Below are positions 1-6,288 of a stretch of DNA of 8,121 nt, one piece after another. The DNA is from Thermoanaerobaculia bacterium. Lineage in GTDB: Bacteria; Bacteroidota; Bacteroidia; Chitinophagales; Saprospiraceae. Within the stretch, counting starts at the first letter, position 1, and every line of letters starts with the position of its first letter. The position numbers and the translations under genes are program-made. The stretch spans positions 2,378 to 10,498 of the forward strand of contig JAKLJF010000122.1 in the NCBI GenBank assembly GCA_023151335.1, in the 5' to 3' direction. The notes under the pieces were generated by a model. The model had not been told where the DNA came from. It made no database searches and saw nothing but the letters and a program-made list of their open reading frames with translations.

Positions 1-152
1 AGTCCGGCCACGGCTTGTTGCAGGGTGCTTTCGGTCCGGGCTGCCACGGTAACGTTGGCGCCTAAAGCGGCAAGCTCCACGGCTACCGCGCGTCCGATCC
101 CGGCGCTGGCGCCACCGACGAGTGCGTTTTTTCCGAGCAGAGAGATGTTCAT
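1..152 (-). CDS. SDR-family oxidoreductase, N-terminal part only
   Basis: The minus-strand reading frame starts at ATG 152-150 and stays open to the left edge, giving 50 residues beginning MNISLLGKNALVGGASAGIG. It shows the start of a Rossmann fold: a beta strand (KNALVGG), the glycine-rich nucleotide-binding motif GGASAGIG (residues 13-20), the following helix, then a second strand ANVTVAAR with an arginine where NADP-preferring members often carry a basic residue. This is the N-terminus of a short-chain dehydrogenase/reductase, a family that reduces carbonyls or oxidises alcohols with NAD(P)H. The catalytic Ser-Tyr-Lys lies outside the window, so the substrate is unknown; FabG-like or general SDR are both possible. 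It is transcribed away from the aminotransferase gene at 375. No good Shine-Dalgarno precedes it. Confidence 0.85.
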   Translation of the reverse strand, partial: MNISLLGKNALVGGASAGIGRAVAVELAALGANVTVAARTESTLQQAVAG

Positions 153-202
153 ATATGTTGAAATGTAGGGCAAAGATGATAAAATTGAACTCGAGGCTGT
201 AT

Positions 203-232
203 CATAAGTAAATGCGAAAATTTGAACACAAA
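203..232 (-). promoter_or_regulatory. candidate Bacteroidota-type promoter for the SDR gene
   Basis: On the minus strand TTTG (232-229) is followed after 18 bases by TACTTATG (210-203), matching five of six fixed positions of the Bacteroidota -7 box TAnnTTTG. Transcription would start near 196, about 44 bases before the SDR start codon. The -7 box overlaps the left terminal repeat of the palindromic element. The motif is short and the region AT-rich, so chance is possible. Confidence 0.3.
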
Positions 233-310
233 ATTATTTTAACACATAGGCACATAGACCACATAGTATTCGCTCTATGTGCCCTATGTGTCTATGTGTT
301 AAAATAAAAA

Positions 311-340
311 TCTGTCATGTTTTTCAAAAAGCGACTTATG
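311..340 (+). promoter_or_regulatory. candidate weak promoter for the aminotransferase gene
   Basis: This is the mirror image of the site on the other arm: TCTG (311-314), an 18-base spacer, then GACTTATG (333-340). It matches TTTG / TAnnTTTG less well (three of four and four of six fixed bases). Transcription would begin near 347, about 28 bases before ATG 375. Support comes mainly from its symmetry with the left-arm site. Confidence 0.2.
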
Positions 341-374
341 ATACAGCCTTGGGTAAAAGAAAAAAATTACACCT

Positions 375-1556
375 ATGGCTTTATCCTGTCAGAAACACCT
401 TTTTTCACTCGACCCCGGCGTACATTACCTGAACGGCGCCGCTTACTCGCCTGCTTTGACCGCGGCGGTGGACCGGGGACTGGAAGGCCTCCGGCTGAAA
501 GCGGAAACACCTTTTTTAATTACGCCGCGGCACCATTTCGACACTGCCGGCCGGGTGCGGCAATTGTTTTCCGATCTGGTGAACGCGGCAGACGCCGACA
601 GGATTGCCCTGATCCCCGCGGTTTCTTACGGCATGGCTGTTGTGGCGCAGAACCTGCACCGCCTGCCCGGTATTGCGGCAAAGAACCGGATCGTGCTCAT
701 CGGCGAAGAATTCCCCAATAATGTATACGCGTTCGAACGGGCCGGCGCGGTGCTGGGACTGACGGCACATACGGTGGAAAAACCGGCGACCTATGAAAAC
801 CGGGGCGCCGCATGGAACGAGCGCCTGCTGGAAGCCATTACGCCGGAAACAGCCCTGGTAGTGGCTTCGGCCGTACACTGGATTTACGGCGTACTGTTCG
901 ATCTGGAGGCCATCGGCAGGCGTTGCCGGGAGGTGGGGGCGTTGCTGGTGGTGGACGCCACCCAGTCCGTTGGCGCCATGCCCTTCGATGTGCAGGCGGT
1001 GCGGCCCGACGCCCTGATCTGCGCTGCCTACAAATGGCTGCTGGGGCCCTACGGCAGCGGCGCCGCGTATTTCGGTCCTTTTTTCGACGAGGGCGTGCCA
1101 GTGGAGGAAAGCTGGATGAACCGGGCGGAAAGCGACCAGTTTGCCCGGCTTACCCGCTACGAACGCGCATACCGGCCCAAAGCCCAGCGCTATAACGCCG
1201 GAGAGTTCTCGCAATTCGATCATCTGCCCATGCTGGAAGTATCCCTCCGGCAACTGATTACCTGGGGAGCCGCATCTATCCAGACCTATTGCCGGCAGCT
1301 CTGCGAAACCGCCGTGCCGGAATGGCAGGCTTTGGGTTGCCGGCTGGATGAACCATCGCAGCGAGCAGCGCACCTGTTTGGCTTGAGCCTGCCGGAACAT
1401 GCCGATACCCAAAAATTTATCGGCCTGCTGGCCGAACGTAAAGTATTTGTTTCCCTGCGCGGCGGCGCTGTGCGGGTTTCGCCGAATGTATATAATGATA
1501 CGGCGGATGTAGAGGCTTTTACCGACGCCTTAAGCGAAATCATAAATTTGGGATAG
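375..1556 (+). CDS. class-V-fold PLP-dependent aminotransferase
   Basis: This is a 393-residue protein of fold-type I, aminotransferase class V group, a soluble PLP enzyme. The N-terminal segment VHYLNGAAYSP (17-26) is the usual substrate-site entry of the family. SAVHWIYGVLFDL (165-177) precedes the PLP-binding DATQSVGAMPFD (194-205), where D194 should contact the pyridine nitrogen. YKWLLGPYGSG (219-229) carries the Schiff-base lysine K220, and RVSPNVYND (367-375) holds the likely carboxylate-binding arginine R367. The C-terminal region lacks the active-site cysteine expected of SufS-type cysteine desulfurases, so desulfurase is unlikely; kynureninase-like, isopenicillin N epimerase-like or another transaminase activity remain possible. 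The start at 375 was chosen because it gives the family N-terminus directly and lies just outside the palindromic element. The gene is divergent from the SDR gene, and 214 bases separate it from nqrA. Confidence 0.85.
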   Translation: MALSCQKHLFSLDPGVHYLNGAAYSPALTAAVDRGLEGLRLKAETPFLITPRHHFDTAGRVRQLFSDLVNAADADRIALIPAVSYGMAVVAQNLHRLPGIAAKNRIVLIGEEFPNNVYAFERAGAVLGLTAHTVEKPATYENRGAAWNERLLEAITPETALVVASAVHWIYGVLFDLEAIGRRCREVGALLVVDATQSVGAMPFDVQAVRPDALICAAYKWLLGPYGSGAAYFGPFFDEGVPVEESWMNRAESDQFARLTRYERAYRPKAQRYNAGEFSQFDHLPMLEVSLRQLITWGAASIQTYCRQLCETAVPEWQALGCRLDEPSQRAAHLFGLSLPEHADTQKFIGLLAERKVFVSLRGGAVRVSPNVYNDTADVEAFTDALSEIINLG

Positions 1557-1714
1557 GTGTTAAATTTCCATGTTTTGCCCAATAAAATTCCGAATTAAAT
1601 GATGACCAAAGTCATTGCTGAAAATGATAATGCCTTTTCATTTCCACCATGAAATTACTTGATGGCATATTCGTGGCAAACAATATTTTTTCAAAATTCT
1701 TTTGGGTTAAACAT
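1557..1714. other. AT-rich intergenic region upstream of nqrA
   Basis: No gene is seen between the aminotransferase stop and the putative nqr promoter. The region holds only small dyads: ATGAC-CAAA-GTCAT at 1602-1615, and a nested pair with TTTCAT/ATGAAA (1636-1641 / 1649-1654) inside ATGCC/GGCAT (1630-1634 / 1664-1668). None is followed by a T run, so no intrinsic terminator for the aminotransferase gene can be called. A regulator-binding role upstream of nqr is possible but unsupported. Confidence 0.4.
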
Positions 1715-1745
1715 TTTGCTATCAAAATAAAATGCCCTTTTTTTG
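1715..1745 (+). promoter_or_regulatory. candidate nqr operon promoter
   Basis: TTTG at 1715-1718, a 19-base spacer, and TTTTTTTG at 1738-1745 match the Bacteroidota -33/-7 pattern TTTG / TAnnTTTG at all but one fixed position. The start of transcription would fall near 1752, leaving a leader of about 19 bases with the purine-rich AAGGAA (1758-1763) seven bases before ATG 1771. This arrangement also excludes the upstream in-frame ATG at 1732 as the translation start. The prediction rests on motif matching only. Confidence 0.4.
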
Positions 1746-1770
1746 CCGCATCCGGAAAAGGAATGTTATC

Positions 1771-3129
1771 ATGGGCAAATCGATCAGTATCCGGCGCGGC
1801 TTTGACATCAAATTGAAAGGCGCCGCCGAAAAATCCGTCTCCGAATTACCAATTTCAGATATTATCGCTGTGAAACCGGCTGACTTTCCGGCGGTCACAC
1901 CAAAGCTTTTGGTGGAACCGGGTGCGGAAGTGCTGGCGGGGCAGTCGCTTTTTTTCGATAAAAACCGGCCTAACCTGCACTTTCCTTCTCCCGTCAGCGG
2001 CGAAGTGACAGAGATAGTACGGGGAGAAAAACGGCGTATACTCGAAGTTCGGATATTACCCGACCGTCAAACGCGGTATGTGGAATTTCCGAAAAGCGAT
2101 CCGGCCCGGCTGAGCCGTGCAGACATACTCCAGCGCCTGCTGGACAGCGGTTGCTGGAATTATATCCGCCAGCGCCCCTATTCCCTGATCGCCGATCCGA
2201 CAGACATTCCCAAAGCCATTTTTGTTTCCTGCTTCGATTCGGCGCCCCTGGCCCCCGATATGCGTTTTGTGATCGCCCCCGAAAAAGAAAACTTTCTGGC
2301 GGGCTTACGGGCCCTGCAGACGCTGGCGCATGGTCATCTGCATCTTTGCGTACACGAAAAATCGGAAAAAAGTATATCCGAAAGCGACCTGAGCGGCATT
2401 GCCACGGATAATACGCATCGCTTCAACGGCCCCCACCCCTCGGGCAACGTGGGCATTCAGATACACCATATTACTCCCATTCAAAAAGGCGAAGTCGTTT
2501 GGTACGTGCATCCGCAGGATGTAGCCATTATCGGCCGACTGTTCCTGGAAGGGCGCTACCGGGCCGACCGCCTGATCGCCCTCACCGGCAGCTGTGTGGC
2601 GCATCCGCAATATTACCGCGCGATGACCGGTCAGCGGATGAGCGACCTCACCGGTGGCCGCCTGACGTCAAATCACAACCGGATCATTCAGGGGAATGTG
2701 CTGACCGGCCAAAAATCTTCCGGGGAAGATTTTCTGTCGTTTTATACCAATCAGATCACGGTTATCCCGGAAGGCGATCATCCCGAGTTTTTCGGCTGGC
2801 TGCGGCCCGGCTTCAAGAAACTGAGCCTGTCGCGCACCTTTTTTTCCTGGGTACTGCCCGACCGGGTGTACAACCTCGACACCAATACCCACGGCGAAGA
2901 GCGCGCGTTTGTGATGACCGGACAATATGACAAGGTATTGCCGATGAATATAATGCCGGTGTTTCTGCTCAAAGCCATTCTGGCCCGCGACATCGAACGG
3001 ATGGAACAACTCGGCATCTACGAAGTATCGGAAGAAGATTTTGCCCTTTGCGAGTTCGTTTGCACCTCAAAAATTGACGTGCAGAAGATCATCGCGGAAG
3101 GGCTGGAGTATATTCGGAAAGAGGGTTGA
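1771..3129 (+). CDS. nqrA: Na+-translocating NADH:quinone oxidoreductase subunit A
   Basis: NqrA is the peripheral cytoplasmic subunit of the sodium-pumping respiratory NADH dehydrogenase. The 452-residue product is close to the usual length (about 446-450). It opens with the family-typical SIRRGFDIKLKG (5-16). Next come the biotinyl/lipoyl-like fold VEPGAEVLAGQSLFF (48-62) and FPSPVSGEV (71-79), then the SLBB-like central region with GPHPSGNVGIQIHHI (220-234) and LTGSCVAHP (271-279), and a conserved C-terminal part with NTHGEERAF (372-380). The start at 1771 was preferred to the in-frame ATG 13 codons upstream because it has AAGGAA seven bases before it and gives the normal NqrA N-terminus. 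The gene heads the nqr operon but is separated from nqrB by an unrelated AT-rich gene. A short dyad, AGGGT/ACCCT, overlaps its stop codon (3122-3134). Confidence 0.96.
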   Translation: MGKSISIRRGFDIKLKGAAEKSVSELPISDIIAVKPADFPAVTPKLLVEPGAEVLAGQSLFFDKNRPNLHFPSPVSGEVTEIVRGEKRRILEVRILPDRQTRYVEFPKSDPARLSRADILQRLLDSGCWNYIRQRPYSLIADPTDIPKAIFVSCFDSAPLAPDMRFVIAPEKENFLAGLRALQTLAHGHLHLCVHEKSEKSISESDLSGIATDNTHRFNGPHPSGNVGIQIHHITPIQKGEVVWYVHPQDVAIIGRLFLEGRYRADRLIALTGSCVAHPQYYRAMTGQRMSDLTGGRLTSNHNRIIQGNVLTGQKSSGEDFLSFYTNQITVIPEGDHPEFFGWLRPGFKKLSLSRTFFSWVLPDRVYNLDTNTHGEERAFVMTGQYDKVLPMNIMPVFLLKAILARDIERMEQLGIYEVSEEDFALCEFVCTSKIDVQKIIAEGLEYIRKEG

Positions 3130-3187
3130 ACCCTTTGCCCAGTGCCTACTTGAATATTTTCCAATCTACTCAATTTGAATCTTTTGC

Positions 3188-4383
3188 TTACTTAAATTTC
3201 CAAAACAAATGAAGAAGAATAAAATAGAAGATCATGAATGGTCGAGAAAAAACGATTTTCTCAAAAATTTATATGATGAAAAGTTGCGACACAAAGAACA
3301 TAGACATTTATTTGTTAAGCAGAAAATGTTATATATTGCAAGTTTATTTGGACTCGGCTTAATAAAAATCAAAATCCAAGAAACAACAATAGAAACCACC
3401 TTATTGTTATATCTTGTTCCTGTTGTTGCAATGGCTTATGATGTATATATTTTGGCGGAAGATTATAAAGTTAAACGAATAGGATTGTTTATAAGAATAA
3501 GTAGAAACATAGAAAGTAATGAAGGTGCTGGAACTTGCAATGAAGAAATTAATTGGGAAAAATGGGTTTCTAATTTTAGAGAACCACTTGCTGCATTTTC
3601 TTCGTTGTTTATGTCTATTTTTACTTCCATAGCTGCTTTTATATCAATTTTTAATTACGATATATTTGAGAAAAACTTATTCCTTACGATTGTTTGGATT
3701 GTGTTATGTGCAATGGGTTTAATTTTAATTACTTTTAAGTATTATAATATCCAAAGAGATAGCTTAGATCGTGCATTGCTCGATTTGTCTCCGATAGAAA
3801 TAAAATGTGACCCCTCTGAAATTTTTGCACCACAACGCAATCAAATTTCGGAAACTCTTAAAAAAGAATTAAGAAGGCATTATTTTCCAGTACCTAGATA
3901 TATAAAAAATATAAGAACAGAATTTATTTTTAATTTTTTTAAAAACGAAAAACATGCAAACAATAAATCTGTAGAGTATAAACTTGTAAAATATAAATTG
4001 AAGGAGCCCGAAAACTCAATTTATCGCTTAAATACTCCATCGGGATATTCTAAAGAAGATAAATGGAATAAGACCGATATTGTGCTAAGTGAGGAAAATA
4101 AAATAGAAATTATAAATACGAAGAGACTCTCTGAGGAAATCATAGATAAAATAAGAAATATTGAACATATTGATGAAAACGAAGAATTGAATTTGGTTTT
4201 TGAAAAAGTTAAGTGGATAGTTAAGTGCGAGGGGAAATTGAGTTATGAAATTGAAGAAATTATTTATAATAATAATGACTTGCAAAACGATAACCCGGGG
4301 AAAAAGGTAATCATTAAAAGAAAATTTAATAGGTATCTTGGCTTTTAAAAGTTTGTAATCTGATCGTACACAAATTTAAGTAA
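3188..4383. repeat. 12-bp inverted repeat bracketing the AT-rich gene
   Basis: TTACTTAAATTT at 3188-3199 and its exact complement AAATTTAAGTAA at 4372-4383 flank the gene at 3209-4348, one copy 9 bases before its start codon and the other 23 bases after its stop. No target-site duplication is evident outside them, and no transposase lies between. They may be insertion boundaries, or a chance match in AT-rich flanks. The flanks also share loose direct similarity (3174-3199 against 4352-4377), which points the other way. Confidence 0.4.
3209..4348 (+). CDS. hypothetical multi-pass membrane protein, AT-rich, inserted between nqrA and nqrB
   Basis: I do not recognise this 379-residue protein. 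The N-terminal 35 residues are charged (Lys, Glu, His, Arg rich). A weak hydrophobic stretch follows at about 39-55, then three clear membrane segments at about 62-84 (LLLYLVPVVAMAYDVYI), 126-149 (AFSSLFMSIFTSIAAFISIF) and 156-178. Between the second and third lie EDYKVKRIGLFIR (84-96) and the tryptophan pair of NWEKWV (115-120). Residues 180-379 are hydrophilic, Lys/Glu/Asn-rich and probably cytoplasmic, with no motif I can name. Sampled 60-base lines are about 30% GC, far below the surrounding nqr genes, and codon use is A/T-ending. It is on the operon strand, 79 bases after nqrA and 43 before nqrB, and a 12-bp inverted repeat brackets it. Composition and position suggest horizontal acquisition. 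No convincing promoter of its own was found (best match CTTG at 3149 with TCAATTTG at 3170). No Nqr-related role is suggested by the sequence. Confidence 0.8.
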   Translation: MKKNKIEDHEWSRKNDFLKNLYDEKLRHKEHRHLFVKQKMLYIASLFGLGLIKIKIQETTIETTLLLYLVPVVAMAYDVYILAEDYKVKRIGLFIRISRNIESNEGAGTCNEEINWEKWVSNFREPLAAFSSLFMSIFTSIAAFISIFNYDIFEKNLFLTIVWIVLCAMGLILITFKYYNIQRDSLDRALLDLSPIEIKCDPSEIFAPQRNQISETLKKELRRHYFPVPRYIKNIRTEFIFNFFKNEKHANNKSVEYKLVKYKLKEPENSIYRLNTPSGYSKEDKWNKTDIVLSEENKIEIINTKRLSEEIIDKIRNIEHIDENEELNLVFEKVKWIVKCEGKLSYEIEEIIYNNNDLQNDNPGKKVIIKRKFNRYLGF

Positions 4384-4391
4384 TAATAATT

Positions 4392-5549
4392 GTGATATTT
4401 TTGCAACGTATTATTAAAACAATCAAGCCGCACTTCGAAAAAGGGGGACGGTTTGAGAAATTATATCCGGCATTTGAAGCGCTGGAGACATTCCTTTTCA
4501 CTCCGGATACCACCACCAGACACGGCGTGCACATCCGCGATGCCATGGATCTGAAGCGTACCATGATGACGGTGATCGTGGCGCTCATCCCGCCGATGTT
4601 GTTCGGGATGTGGAACGTGGGCAATCAGCATCACCTCGCTTACGGCATGGAGGCCACGCTGTTTGAAAACTTGTGGTTCGGGTTTCTGAAAACCCTGCCG
4701 ATCATTATCGTGTCGTATGCTGTTGGTTTGGGCGTGGAATTCGTCTTTTCGGTGATGCGCGGCCACCCGGTAAGTGAGGGTTACCTTGTCACCGGTTTGC
4801 TGATACCGCTGACCCTGCCTGTTACTGTTCCGTTGTGGATGGTGGCTTTGGCGGCTATTTTCTGTACGCTGCTCGGCAAGGAGATTTTCGGCGGAACGGG
4901 CATGAACTTTATGAATCCGGCCCTTTTGGCGCGGGCTTTTCTGTTTTTTGCTTTTCCGGCGTATATGTCGGGCGATATCTGGACAGACCTTTCGCCCGAG
5001 GCTGGTCAGGCCCTGATCGACGGTTACTCCGGCGCCACGAACCTGGTGGCTTTCGACGCCGATTTTCACCGGATGGCATCGGCCGGCGATATGTTCTGGG
5101 GATTTGAACAGGGCTCCATCGGCGAAACCAGTGTGGCCGCCTGCCTGATCGGGGCTTTCATACTGATCTTTACCGGCGTGGGCAGTTGGCAAATCATTGT
5201 TTCCTGCTTCCTGGGCGCGTGGCTGATGGGCCTCGGCTTGAATGTATTGGCGCCGGCCGATCTGCCCAATCATGCCATGCATACTCCCGCACACTATCAT
5301 CTGCTCCTGGGCGGTTTTGCTTTCGGCGCCGTATATATGGCCACCGATCCGGTGAGCGCCGCGCAAACAGAGCGCGGAAAGTGGATTTACGGCTTGCTTA
5401 TCGGCGCTTTTACCGTTATCTTGCGGGTATTCAACCCCGCTTATCCGGAAGGCGTAATGTTGAGCATTTTGCTGATGAACGTCTTCGCTCCCCTGATCGA
5501 CCATATCGTCGTTGAACAACACATCAAAAAAAGACTGAAACGTGCATAG
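4392..5549 (+). CDS. nqrB: Na+-translocating NADH:quinone oxidoreductase subunit B
   Basis: NqrB is the large membrane subunit that carries covalent FMN, binds riboflavin and contributes to the Na+ path and quinone reduction. The 385-residue product is shorter than the Vibrio protein (about 415) but collinear with it. It shows KPHFEKGG (12-19), the RNF/NqrB core with SEGYLVTGLLIPLTLP (128-143), GKEIFGGTGMNFMNPALL (162-179), and SGAT (213-216), whose T216 is the expected flavinylation site for ApbE. Many hydrophobic segments follow to the C-terminus. Translation must start at GTG 4392 (or TTG 4401): an in-frame TAA lies at 4377-4379 and the first in-frame ATG comes far inside the protein. No strong ribosome-binding site precedes it; the upstream bases are AT-rich and belong to the inserted region. 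Its last 8 bases overlap nqrC. Confidence 0.96.
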   Translation: MIFLQRIIKTIKPHFEKGGRFEKLYPAFEALETFLFTPDTTTRHGVHIRDAMDLKRTMMTVIVALIPPMLFGMWNVGNQHHLAYGMEATLFENLWFGFLKTLPIIIVSYAVGLGVEFVFSVMRGHPVSEGYLVTGLLIPLTLPVTVPLWMVALAAIFCTLLGKEIFGGTGMNFMNPALLARAFLFFAFPAYMSGDIWTDLSPEAGQALIDGYSGATNLVAFDADFHRMASAGDMFWGFEQGSIGETSVAACLIGAFILIFTGVGSWQIIVSCFLGAWLMGLGLNVLAPADLPNHAMHTPAHYHLLLGGFAFGAVYMATDPVSAAQTERGKWIYGLLIGAFTVILRVFNPAYPEGVMLSILLMNVFAPLIDHIVVEQHIKKRLKRA

Positions 5550-6255
5550 CAACCGGTACACCTTTATATATGCGATCGTGCTTTCCGTCGTCACGGCGGT
5601 ATTGCTGGCTTTCGCCTCGGAAGGCTTCCGCCCTTTGCAGGAAGCCAATATTGCCCTCGATAAAAAAACCAACATCCTGCACTCCGTGCGGCTCGACACG
5701 AAAAAACGCGCGGAGATCGAACAGATATACAAAGACCGGATACACGAAATGGTAGTGGATGCTCAGGGGAATGAACTGAGCGGCGTCGACGCCAATGCCA
5801 TCGTACTGAAGGATGAAGTAGCCAAACCGGCTGCCGAACGCAAACTACCCTTGTATGTGTACACGGCGGAAGATGGCAAAAAACGCTACGTGATGCCGAT
5901 GCAGGGTGTCGGACTTTGGGGGCCAATATGGGGATATCTCTCCATTGAACCGGATTTCAATACCGTTTATGGCTCCTATTTCGACCACAAAGGGGAAACG
6001 CCGGGTCTGGGCGCCGAGATCGCCGAAAAACCCTTTCAGCAACAATTTGAAGGCAAAACGATCATGGAAGCCGACAAATTCGTATCGGTCTATGTAGCTA
6101 AAAAAACGGATAAAATTCCATACGGGCCGGAGCACCGGGTTGATGGTATTTCCGGCGGCACGATCACTTCCAAAGGAGTGGACGTCATGATCAAAAATTG
6201 TGTCGAACCTTACCTGGTTTATTTCAACAAACTGAAATCAAGCACCGGAGAATAA
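5542..6255 (+). CDS. nqrC: Na+-translocating NADH:quinone oxidoreductase subunit C
   Basis: NqrC is a single-span membrane-anchored subunit with a covalent FMN in its extracytoplasmic domain. The 237-residue product has a short N-terminal tail, one membrane helix at about 7-26 (TFIYAIVLSVVTAVLLAF), and a soluble domain with GLWGPIWGYLSI (124-135), GETPGLGAEI (151-160) and the flavinylation motif DGISGGTITS (201-210), where T207 is the expected FMN-bearing residue. The motif reads SGGT rather than the commoner SGAT. Start is GTG 5542: a TGA lies in frame at 5536-5538 and the next ATG is at residue 70, after the membrane helix. The GTG overlaps the end of nqrB (GTGCATAG), which suggests translational coupling. 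Confidence 0.95.
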   Translation: MHSNRYTFIYAIVLSVVTAVLLAFASEGFRPLQEANIALDKKTNILHSVRLDTKKRAEIEQIYKDRIHEMVVDAQGNELSGVDANAIVLKDEVAKPAAERKLPLYVYTAEDGKKRYVMPMQGVGLWGPIWGYLSIEPDFNTVYGSYFDHKGETPGLGAEIAEKPFQQQFEGKTIMEADKFVSVYVAKKTDKIPYGPEHRVDGISGGTITSKGVDVMIKNCVEPYLVYFNKLKSSTGE

Positions 6256-6288
6256 ATTTTTTCAAATCGCTTGTAAATCAACGTAATT

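Larger units (their letters stand above)
194..349. repeat. 156-bp near-palindromic element with terminal inverted repeats (MITE-like)
   Basis: The outer ends are a perfect 16-bp inverted repeat: AGGCTGTATCATAAGT at 194-209 and its complement ACTTATGATACAGCCT at 334-349. Inside lies a second, longer inverted repeat, 234-266 against 275-307 (33 bp per arm, 3 mismatches), with an 8-base loop at 267-274. Each arm contains three copies of CACATAG. The two symmetries share nearly the same centre (about 271), so the whole block is one imperfect giant palindrome; the stretches between (210-233 and 308-333) are only loosely complementary. It encodes no plausible protein. No target-site duplication is visible next to either end. 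Small elements with terminal inverted repeats and no coding capacity are typical of MITEs mobilised in trans by an insertion sequence; that assignment is inference. It could also be a REP/BIME-type intergenic palindrome. Confidence 0.75.

Noticed and set aside
317..721. Open frame of 134 codons starting inside the palindromic element
   Set aside because: It is Arg/Pro-rich frame-shadow translation of the aminotransferase gene, with no recognisable fold; the frame at 375 has clear class V aminotransferase motifs.
1543..1550. TAAATTTG, an exact -7 box match
   Set aside because: It lies at the end of the aminotransferase coding sequence and has no TTTG at the right distance upstream; probably chance.
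1732..1770. Upstream in-frame ATG giving NqrA 13 extra residues
   Set aside because: The extension is not seen in NqrA proteins, overlaps the best promoter match, and lacks a ribosome-binding site; ATG 1771 has AAGGAA at a suitable distance.
3122..3134. Dyad AGGGT/ACCCT overlapping the nqrA stop, as a possible terminator
   Set aside because: The stem is only 5 bp with a 3-base loop and no T run follows.
3174..4377. Loose direct similarity between the two flanks of the inserted gene (3174-3199 and 4352-4377) as a target-site duplication
   Set aside because: Only about 16 of 26 positions match without gaps in AT-rich sequence; too weak to call a duplication.
4461..5732. Long 423-codon minus-strand open frame opposite nqrB
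   Set aside because: It is the antisense shadow of a GC-rich gene; the translation is His/Arg/Gln-rich with no domain, while nqrB on the other strand is unmistakable.
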